Positions 14,989-20,976 of a stretch of 20,976 bases of DNA are shown here, one piece after another. The notes under the pieces were generated by a model. That model saw only the letters and a program-made list of their open reading frames with translations. It was not told where the DNA came from and did not search any database. Position 1 is the first letter of the stretch, and every line of letters begins with the position of its first letter. A program made the translations under genes and the position numbers. The stretch is from JAZKIX01 sp040384645 (lineage in GTDB: Bacteria; Pseudomonadota; Gammaproteobacteria; Burkholderiales; Burkholderiaceae_D). The stretch lies in the NCBI GenBank assembly GCA_040384645.1, contig JAZKIX010000127.1, positions 1 to 20,976 on the forward strand, given 5' to 3'.

Positions 14989-16236
14989 TTACTGCAAACG
15001 CAATTCACAAACGATCGGGTAATGGTCTGAGGGCGGGGTGTTGCCTTCTCGGTAATTTTCCAAGAAACAGTTCGTCGCGCTGATGTTGCTACCGGTGATG
15101 TAGTCAAGCTGCTCGCTCGGCTCGATTGCCCAGTTGTTGAAGGTCTTCCCAGTAAAGAAACTGGTGAGAGGGGTTTCGTCGATGAGAGTATGAAATGGCG
15201 CCCATTCGGGATGCACATTAAGGTCTCCCAACAAAATCGTTGGCAACGACCAATTTTGGTTAATGTCGCCTAGTCGGTCGCGCAAGATGTTGGCAGAGCC
15301 TTGCTCTGAAACGGCATCGACACCCCAATGCGTGCTGGCGAAGATAAAGTCTTTGCTGTCTGACAGGCGTCGCAGCTTGAGCCATTCGGCCAGACGTGGT
15401 TCCCACATATCGGTAACCAAATCAATCACGCCATAGTTGAGAACGGTGTACTGATCTTTGCGGAAGATAATTCTTTGGCGTGGTGAGCTGGCCCAGTTTG
15501 CCCCCAAACTGCTTCTGATGTACTCATGCTGCGCAGACGAAGCTTCCTGCATGCCCAGCAAACTCGGATTTTGGCGCTGGATCGTGCGCACCAGTTCATC
15601 CCGACGTTGGCTCCAGTTGCGTTCCCCTCGATCATCGGCATACTCGGTTCTGACATTAAAGGTCATGACCTTGATAGTGGGATTGGCATCGGCCTTGGTC
15701 TGAAACACCCATTGCTGCGCGGCAGTGCCATTGCTGCTCCAGATGGCAACATTGGTGCCGTCAGTCTTGCCGGCCGCAGCGACATCAAGGGCCTTGTTGC
15801 TATCGGCATTGATCAGTGTGTAGCTGCCGTTGCTGTTTGGGTTGATCCGCCATTGCTGTGCGCCGCCGCCGTTGGGACTGGCAATTTGCACATTTGTACC
15901 GTCTGCGGTGCCAGCCCATGCCACGTCAAGTGCTTTACCGCTAGCGGCGTTGATCAGCGTGTAGGTATCGTTAGTGTTTAAGTTGACGCGCCAATCTTGC
16001 GCGCCGGTGCCATTTGAGCTCCAGATCGCGACGTTGGCCCCGTCTCGGGTTTGCCCTCCTGCCACGTCCAGCACCTTGTTACTGTTGGGGTTGCGCAATA
16101 CATAGACTTGGCCAGGCGTTAGGTCGCTTGCTTGTGCAAGGTTTGCGACAAGGGTAATCAAAATCACCGGGACCAAGCTCAGTGCGACACGCACTGCATG
16201 GTTGTTCGGTCTACGGCTGATATCAGAATGTTTCAA
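14989..16236 (-). CDS. Secreted ricin-lectin / endonuclease-exonuclease-phosphatase protein
   Basis: Exported two-domain protein of 415 residues. The signal sequence is VRVALSLVPVILITLVANLA, then QAS. Residues 40-180 are a ricin B-type beta-trefoil (CBM13-like) with three repeats, each ending in a QxW motif (QDW, QQW, QQW) after KxLDVA, expected to bind sugar. Residues 185-414 are an EEP-fold hydrolase with all core residues: Asn194 in MTFNVR, Glu231 in MQEAS, His303 in STHWGV, Asp338 and Asn340 in GDLNVHPE, Asp378 in QLDYI, and Asp404-His405 in SDHYPIV. The fold covers nucleases, phosphatases and sphingomyelinases, so the substrate is open. The start is TTG, supported by AGGAGA five bases upstream. 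It lies downstream of the GH5 gene but is separated from it by a terminator. Confidence 0.85.
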   Translation of the reverse strand: MKHSDISRRPNNHAVRVALSLVPVILITLVANLAQASDLTPGQVYVLRNPNSNKVLDVAGGQTRDGANVAIWSSNGTGAQDWRVNLNTNDTYTLINAASGKALDVAWAGTADGTNVQIASPNGGGAQQWRINPNSNGSYTLINADSNKALDVAAAGKTDGTNVAIWSSNGTAAQQWVFQTKADANPTIKVMTFNVRTEYADDRGERNWSQRRDELVRTIQRQNPSLLGMQEASSAQHEYIRSSLGANWASSPRQRIIFRKDQYTVLNYGVIDLVTDMWEPRLAEWLKLRRLSDSKDFIFASTHWGVDAVSEQGSANILRDRLGDINQNWSLPTILLGDLNVHPEWAPFHTLIDETPLTSFFTGKTFNNWAIEPSEQLDYITGSNISATNCFLENYREGNTPPSDHYPIVCELRLQ

Positions 16237-16392
16237 TATGTTCTCCTAGATTTAAGGCCGTGATCGCATGGCTAAAAGCTACAGAATTGATCAGGCGTTA
16301 GGGTCGGTTCAAAATATGCACATCGTGTCTGGCCCTCAATATCTGACCTGCCAGCATGGGCAGACATTGGGGCACAAAACAATTCATCGTCT

Positions 16393-16436
16393 AAAAAAGG
16401 ATGCGTATGGCCTTGACCTAAACGCTGCCTTTTTTT
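16393..16436 (-). terminator. Bidirectional terminator after the GH5 gene
   Basis: AAAAAAGG...GCGT (16393-16406) pairs with ACGC...CCTTTTTT (16422-16436) with two internal mismatches and a 15-base loop, giving a T-run on both strands. It lies between the GH5 stop and the EEP start. A smaller stem, CGCTGCA (16460-16466) with TGCAGCG (16481-16487), sits between it and GH5. Nothing else is seen in 16237-16567. Confidence 0.65.
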
Positions 16437-16567
16437 AACAAATAGAAGGTTTCAAGCGCCGCTGCATGCGTGGATACGGTTGCAGCGCTCCACGGCCACG
16501 CAGGTTTGCTTGAGCCGCTGACGCGCCTTATCGTTCAATATGCTGAGGCGCGCTGTGCAGTTCTAAG

Positions 16568-18634
16568 TCACGGTACGGGCGCAATGATAAATTTCTCCCA
16601 GCCGTTGATTGTGGCGCGGCTGGCATACAGGACGGCGCCGTTGTTGAGGTCGGCAGTGACGTACAGATTATTTGCCTGCGCCATAAAGGAGAAAGTGCCG
16701 TCGCTGTTGGCAATTTTCCAGAATTTTTCCCATCCGAGAACGCCCTTGGCCGATGCGATCAGCTTGCCGCTGTTATTGAGATCCGCGCTCAAATATTTGT
16801 AATTTGCCATTGATAGGAACGACACGCTGCCGTCGGGATTATTGATGATCTGAAATTCCTCCCAAGTGCCCACGGACGGACGGTCTGCAACTAGTGGATT
16901 GTTGCCATAGTTATCGGCGCTCACATAATTGTTGTTGGCAGATGCCTTAATACTGGACCAGACAAAGCTTGCCGAATAGCTTTTGAACAGATTGATGAAG
17001 TCGGTCTGCGCTGTGAAATTACTGGTGCCAAATGCGGCCCACTTCGATGCGATGGTGGCGGCGCTGTCGTTATTGAGGTCAGGGATCGGGTTCTGATTAT
17101 TCAAATAAAAGCCCCAGTTGGTCGCGTTCGGCACGCCACCTGGATCGATACTGCCAACTGGATTGCGGTTTTTGTAGGCCCAGTTGGTCCATGAGATGTT
17201 GTGGGCGTTCAAAGCCGTCAGCCACTTGCCATACAAGTCGTTGAAACCGTGAAACCAGAATTCACCAGCGTAGACCGGGATATTCCATTGCGCCTGATAT
17301 TGGGTCAGGTCTTTGATGCCGTTTTCGATCACGGCGTTCTGCGCATTCCAGTCATTGGCGCCGACAAAGTCGTAGTGATGGGTTTGGTACATCACGTTGG
17401 TCCAGCCGTAGGTCGATGGCGGCAAAGCCTGACCGAAGCCATAAAATGCCGCGACCATGATCAGATGGTTCGGATCAATGGCACGCACTGCGCCGTACAT
17501 GCGATTATAGAAATCCATTTTTTGCTGCACCATCGCACTAGTCTCACCGGCACCCATGCTAAGCAGCGGCTCATTGAGTAAGTCGTAACCAGCCACAGCA
17601 GGGTTGCCGTTGTAATGCGCTGCCAGACGTTGCCAGATCTGGACAGCCCAGTTCTGATAGGTGGCATTGCTCCAGAATTGATTACTGCCCATTTGGCCGC
17701 AGGATTGCCAAGGGCAATGCGCACCAGGTGTACCGTGCAGATCGAGGATCACATACAGGCCACGACTGGCACTCTGAGACACTACCCAATCGAGCTTGCG
17801 GAAGGCGTCGCTGTCGGGCTTCATGCTGCCATCGGTGTTCATGAAGCCTTGCCAGTAGATCGGCACCCGCACTACGTTCATGCCCATATTCTTGATATTG
17901 TCCAGGTCGCTGGCTTGTATCCAAGTGTCGTGATAACCATCGATCAGGGTTTTGGCAGTTGCCGCGCCAAAGCGCGTGGTCAACACGGCCCGCTTGCTAA
18001 ATTCATCGCTGACGTAGGCATTGAATTCATGAATCGACCACCAGTTAGCCTTGCCGCCGGTGAGCGTGATACGGATATAGCGCTGCGCCAACTGATCAGG
18101 CAGATGCACCACCACATTCTGCGCACTACCGGTCGCCGTCCTCGCTAATGCCCATGTCACATTGTCATTCGATACCTCGACATTAAAACTGCTGGGTTCG
18201 TCATTGGTGCTTGACCCGGCATCAAACGCAATTTCATCAAATGCCCGTGGTGCACCCATATCGACTTTGAACCATTGGCCGCTGGCCTGCGCCACGCCGC
18301 TACTCCAGCGCGACGTGAGATTGCCGTCGAAGGTATTCGCCAGTGTGGTCCCGCCACCCGTATTCGAAGCGGTCGCGGTCCATCCATTGCGCGCCAGAGC
18401 AGCCTCACCATTAGGCGACATCCAACCTTCTTGCAAGAGCCATCCGCCTAGATTGGTACCGCGAAGATTGACGACTGCGCCTGTCCCAGAATTATTTTTC
18501 AGCACTGTGCCGCTGGCTTTTAAATAATCCCCGGCACCCAGCGCCGCAGCGCCGGCGGTGCTCGCTGCCATGCCAGCGACCAAGGTTGCGGCGGCCAGCA
18601 TTAAAACGTGCATCAGATGTTTTGAGCTTTTCAT
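16568..18634 (-). CDS. Secreted GH5-family glycoside hydrolase with inserted CBM32 and C-terminal fascin-like domain
   Basis: Exported 688-residue polysaccharide hydrolase. The signal peptide spans about 1-30 (LMLAAATLVAGMAASTAGAA). Residues 53-72 hold the GH5 N-terminal hairpin VVNLRGTNLGGWLLQEGWM, but the barrel proper resumes only at about 220 (RFGAATAKTLIDGYHDTWI). Between them (78-210) lies an F5/8C discoidin or CBM32 module (NTFDGNLTSRWSSG, QWFKVDMGAPRAFDEI, RYIRITLTGG). The barrel has acid/base Glu355 in LLNEP and nucleophile Glu458 in VYAGEFW. Residues 555-686 form three fascin-like beta-trefoil repeats (NYVSADN, KYLSADLNN, LYVTADLNN). The RGTNLGGW hairpin resembles exo-beta-1,3-glucanases, but the substrate is unproven. 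The ATG at 18634 has AGGAG eight bases upstream; a TTG at 18658 precedes that ribosome site and is unlikely. Divergent from the ROK gene. Confidence 0.9.
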   Translation of the reverse strand: MKSSKHLMHVLMLAAATLVAGMAASTAGAAALGAGDYLKASGTVLKNNSGTGAVVNLRGTNLGGWLLQEGWMSPNGEAALARNGWTATASNTGGGTTLANTFDGNLTSRWSSGVAQASGQWFKVDMGAPRAFDEIAFDAGSSTNDEPSSFNVEVSNDNVTWALARTATGSAQNVVVHLPDQLAQRYIRITLTGGKANWWSIHEFNAYVSDEFSKRAVLTTRFGAATAKTLIDGYHDTWIQASDLDNIKNMGMNVVRVPIYWQGFMNTDGSMKPDSDAFRKLDWVVSQSASRGLYVILDLHGTPGAHCPWQSCGQMGSNQFWSNATYQNWAVQIWQRLAAHYNGNPAVAGYDLLNEPLLSMGAGETSAMVQQKMDFYNRMYGAVRAIDPNHLIMVAAFYGFGQALPPSTYGWTNVMYQTHHYDFVGANDWNAQNAVIENGIKDLTQYQAQWNIPVYAGEFWFHGFNDLYGKWLTALNAHNISWTNWAYKNRNPVGSIDPGGVPNATNWGFYLNNQNPIPDLNNDSAATIASKWAAFGTSNFTAQTDFINLFKSYSASFVWSSIKASANNNYVSADNYGNNPLVADRPSVGTWEEFQIINNPDGSVSFLSMANYKYLSADLNNSGKLIASAKGVLGWEKFWKIANSDGTFSFMAQANNLYVTADLNNGAVLYASRATINGWEKFIIAPVP

Positions 18635-18722
18635 TGGGCGATCTCCTGACGAGCGCAAATATTTTTTTGTTGTTCGGTTTCCATTTTTTTATTTCCCCTA
18701 GTTAAGATTTTATTTGTAATTT

Positions 18723-18762
18723 TTGTGTGTTTTCTCTACACAAGCTCTTTTATGAAGCGCTT
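18723..18762. promoter_or_regulatory. Candidate operator region of the GH5 gene
   Basis: TTGTGT (18723-18728) and ACACAA (18738-18743) form an inverted repeat with a nine-base spacer. Twelve bases on, AAGCGCTT (18755-18762) is a palindrome of the kind found at the core of LacI-family operators. Both lie 90-130 bases upstream of the GH5 start. No LacI-type gene is in view, so the binding protein is unknown. Confidence 0.35.
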
Positions 18763-19208
18763 GTTTGATCCTTACTATTTTTTACCGACCTCATCAGTTT
18801 CTATGAGAACCGGCCATGCAAGCTGCTTGAAAATGACACTAGGCCAGCATCAACCAACTCTATTTCGGCATTGGACTCTAGGACTGAGACATGCCCGATA
18901 CCTTCATCAGCTCCAGCGCCAGTTGGCATCAAAAATTACATCCGTCGATGCCGGTGACGGCGTTGCCAATTAATTTTTACAACATTTAAATCATCAGAAC
19001 TTGCCAATTCGTGCGCGTGAAAATTTGTTTCTTTCCTGCTGCTTTCCAACATTTTCAAGGACCAAATTTCACAATCGTGCCCGGTCTTTTTATTGCAATA
19101 GTTGAACCCATTCCAACCAACGCTTATTTAATTTACTTCTAAAATTTATTGTCGTCAACCGACTTTATCAAAGGATTTTTCTTGCCATTTCCCTTTGAAT
19201 TTTTTCAG

Positions 19209-19250
19209 TTGACAAGCAAAAACGTAATAATGTAATATTTAATTCAATAT
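19209..19250 (+). promoter_or_regulatory. Promoter and possible operator of the ROK gene
   Basis: A consensus TTGACA (19209-19214) is followed after 18 bases by TAATAT (19233-19238), a fair sigma-70 promoter 35 bases before the GTG start. The -10 region overlaps an ATATT-TAATTC-AATAT inverted repeat (19235-19250), which could be an autoregulatory site. Confidence 0.5.
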
Positions 19251-19272
19251 ATAAATAAATTGGCGGATAGCA

Positions 19273-20457
19273 GTGAGCTTAAAAGGAACTCCCGGCACGG
19301 CACGCTCGCTCAATCGACGCATGATCTTGAATTGCTTGCGTCAGACCGGCCCCATGAGCCGGGTCGAAATCGTCAGTGCCACAGGCTTGAGTCCCGCAGC
19401 GGTGACATTGGTAACGGCAGAATTGATGGCCGACGATTTGCTGGAAGAAGGAACCAGCACCATTACGAGCGCCGGACGGCGTCCGATTCCGTTGACCATC
19501 AAATACGGTGCGCGACTGGCCATCGGCATCAAGATCATGGAGCGCCACATGGTCGGCGTCTTGACCGATCTTTCGACACGTGTGCTGGTGCAAAGTACGG
19601 TTGAATTAGATAGCCTGACGCCCGCCAGCGTGGTTGATGCAGTGATGCAATTGATCGAACGCTTGGCTCCAGCCAAAACCGACCGTGACCGCATTGCCGG
19701 GATCGGGGTCGGCCTGCCCGGCTTGATTGATGCAGAAACCGGCGTGTGCGTAGCCGCGCACCGGCTTGACTGGCGCAACGTCCCGATCGCCTCGATGTTG
19801 GCGCAACGTGTGGACATGCCAGTCTGGATCGACAACGATGTCAACGCTTATGCAATTGCCCAATATCTGTTTGGCCACGGCCAACAAGCCAGCACGCTAG
19901 CGGTGGTGACAGTGGGACGCGGCATCGGCGCCGGCATCGTAATCAATGGCCGGCTGCATGGCGGGGCGCATGGCGCAGCCGGAGAAATCGGCCACATGCT
20001 TGCGCAAGACGACGGCCGCCTGTGCGAATGCGGTCGCCGTGGCTGCCTCGAAGCCTATGCTTCAGAACCGTCAATGCTCGGCATCTGGGGTGAACTCGAC
20101 CCTGCCGCTGCCGGCCGCTCGATTGAATCCTTGCTTGGCAATGCACGGGCCGGCGATGCGACCTGCCGCTCGGTGATCCACAATGCCGGCCGCCAGCTCG
20201 GCTTGCGTGTGGCTGACCTGATCAACCTGGTCGATCCCGATGTGCTGGTAATTGGGGGCGAAGGTGTCCGTTTTGGCACCTTAATGTTCGATCCGATGCG
20301 GGAAGCACTGACACAACGGGTATTTTCACAGCTGCCGACCATCGTGCTGGCTGAATGGGGCGAAGACGCATGGGTACGTGGCGCGGCGGCGCTGGCGATT
20401 CAGCGTTTCTTTGACTTCGAATCGATAGTGGGCCGTACTGCCGACATGGCAGCCTGA
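19273..20457 (+). CDS. ROK-family transcriptional regulator (NagC/XylR type)
   Basis: Sugar-responsive DNA-binding repressor, 394 residues. Residues 12-70 form a winged HTH (NRRMILNCLRQTGPMSRVEI, then ATGLSPAAVTLVTAELMADD). The sugar-kinase-like ROK domain follows: GIGVGLPGLID (143-153), the Asp-containing VWIDNDVNAYA (184-194), GRGIGAGIVINGRLHGGAHG (215-234), GAAGEIGHM with His241, and the zinc cluster Cys251, Cys253, Cys258 in LCECGRRGCLEAYAS. Start is GTG, chosen because the HTH begins soon after; the ribosome site is poor. It sits divergent to GH5 and just upstream of a sugar-binding protein gene, so it probably controls one or both in response to a released sugar. A xylose or glucose effector is possible but not shown. 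Confidence 0.88.
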   Translation: MSLKGTPGTARSLNRRMILNCLRQTGPMSRVEIVSATGLSPAAVTLVTAELMADDLLEEGTSTITSAGRRPIPLTIKYGARLAIGIKIMERHMVGVLTDLSTRVLVQSTVELDSLTPASVVDAVMQLIERLAPAKTDRDRIAGIGVGLPGLIDAETGVCVAAHRLDWRNVPIASMLAQRVDMPVWIDNDVNAYAIAQYLFGHGQQASTLAVVTVGRGIGAGIVINGRLHGGAHGAAGEIGHMLAQDDGRLCECGRRGCLEAYASEPSMLGIWGELDPAAAGRSIESLLGNARAGDATCRSVIHNAGRQLGLRVADLINLVDPDVLVIGGEGVRFGTLMFDPMREALTQRVFSQLPTIVLAEWGEDAWVRGAAALAIQRFFDFESIVGRTADMAA

Positions 20458-20580
20458 TACATCTTAGATTCGCTACTGTTTGCAATAGATGTGCAATTTA
20501 CATTGTTAACATTTGTTGCATGCCCACGCCACGCTTTACAGCGACCACACCAACAGATAGATTAAAGGAATTCTCTTGAG

Positions 20581-20648
20581 CAATTAATTTGCACTTGAGT
20601 CAATCTTGTCGCCGAATAAATAAAACCGGCTGTTTTACAAATTAATGG
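20581..20648. promoter_or_regulatory. Inverted pair of CAATTAATTTG boxes upstream of the binding-protein gene
   Basis: CAATTAATTTG (20581-20591) and CAAATTAATGG (20638-20648) are inverted copies agreeing at 10 of 11 bases, 46 bases apart. They could be a pair of operators for the ROK protein. A weak promoter (TTGAGT at 20595, TAAATA 16 bases later) lies between them. Confidence 0.35.
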
Positions 20649-20704
20649 CGACTAAATAATCGGCGTCAAAAGCATGCAAGGCGGCATGTAACACAAATCA
20701 GCTG

Positions 20705-20734
20705 CACTTCAGTTCCATCACCCTGAAGTGTTTT
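20705..20734 (+). terminator. Hairpin in the leader of the binding-protein gene
   Basis: CACTTCAG (20705-20712) pairs perfectly with CTGAAGTG (20723-20730) around a ten-base loop, followed by TTTTCCCC. It may end the ROK transcript or act as a leader attenuator, 55 bases before the next start. The rest of 20458-20788 shows only the boxes listed separately. Confidence 0.45.
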
Positions 20735-20788
20735 CCCCTGCAACCGCGCCAGGGATTTTTGAAAACATTACCTCCGATAGGAAACAAG

Positions 20789-20976
20789 ATGGCACTGAAT
20801 ACCATAATAAAAGCCGCACTTCTGTTCATCAGCGTCGGTGCTCCTCTGCTAAGCAGCACGCCGGCCTTTGCAAAACCGGTAGCCACAACCCCGGCATTGC
20901 CGAAAATGAGCAACCCGGTTTTCGTTGGCGTTTCATGGTCTGATTTCCTGGAGGAGCGTTGGAGACGGGATGAAAC
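20789..20976 (+). CDS. Sugar ABC-transporter periplasmic binding protein, N-terminal part (XylF-like)
   Basis: The open frame runs off the window end; 62 codons are visible. A signal peptide (IIKAALLFISVGAPLLSSTP, then AFA) is followed by a short linker and VFVGVSWSDFLEERWRRDE. That segment resembles the first strand and helix of xylose-type periplasmic binding proteins, which typically read VGVSxSNFQEERW. The ATG at 20789 has AGGA six bases upstream. In such loci, ATPase and permease genes usually follow; they would lie beyond this window. It stands 331 bases after the ROK regulator on the same strand. Xylose is the likely ligand from family resemblance, but glucose or another sugar cannot be excluded from so short a piece. 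Confidence 0.7.
   Translation, partial: MALNTIIKAALLFISVGAPLLSSTPAFAKPVATTPALPKMSNPVFVGVSWSDFLEERWRRDE

Larger units (their letters stand above)
18635..19272. other. Long divergent intergenic region between GH5 and the ROK gene
   Basis: 638 bases, AT-rich at both ends and without a recognisable gene; a frame of about 80 codons at 18725-18973 matches nothing I know. It must hold the promoters of both divergent genes; candidate sites are listed separately. Confidence 0.5.

Noticed and set aside
18725..18973. 82-codon open frame between GH5 and the ROK gene
   Set aside because: Composition is unlike the neighbouring genes, there is no ribosome site, and it covers the GH5 promoter area.
1..20976. 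CRISPR array or tRNA genes
   Set aside because: No regularly spaced repeat array and no cloverleaf-like sequence was found on either strand by eye.

Overview
The window looks like a chromosomal segment of a beta-proteobacterium, most likely Burkholderiales/Oxalobacteraceae. The signs are a betaproteobacterial-type RNase P RNA end, a small HTH protein of a kind I associate with Oxalobacteraceae, large-subunit catalase next to a DUF72 gene, and GC-rich codon use in the housekeeping-like genes. This assignment is inference; no 16S or marker gene is present. Two runs of ten N (3989-3998, 12433-12442) are assembly gaps, each inside a gene.

Left part (1-4.7 kb): the 5' end of rnpB (minus) with its -10 box, a DUF72 protein and a KatE-type catalase (both minus, probably one unit), then on the plus strand a hemerythrin-domain protein interrupted by a wrongly sized gap, a perfect CRP-type palindrome, and a small HTH protein with a strong terminator. 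A 620-bp gene-free stretch follows, holding several hairpins and inverted repeats.

Middle (5.3-14 kb): mdlA-mdlB encode a heterodimeric ABC exporter with one complete and one degenerate ATP site. Next comes an AT-richer block of three minus-strand genes for exported proteins: two tandem parallel beta-helix paralogues and a subtilisin-like protease. On the far side of the block lies a decayed, frameshifted copy of the 3' end of mdlB in the same orientation as the intact gene. The exported-protein block is therefore flanked by direct repeats of the mdlB tail, which suggests a duplication or Campbell-type insertion. This is the most unusual structure here.

Right part (14-21 kb): a PagL-like lipid A deacylase, a secreted ricin-lectin/endonuclease-exonuclease-phosphatase protein, and a secreted GH5 glycoside hydrolase whose catalytic domain appears to be interrupted by a CBM32/discoidin module and which ends in a fascin-like beta-trefoil (all minus). 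A divergent ROK-family regulator (plus) is followed by the start of a sugar ABC-transporter binding protein that looks XylF-like and runs off the window. The GH5, the ROK regulator and the transporter plausibly form one polysaccharide/sugar-use locus: secreted hydrolysis, sugar-sensing repression, and uptake.
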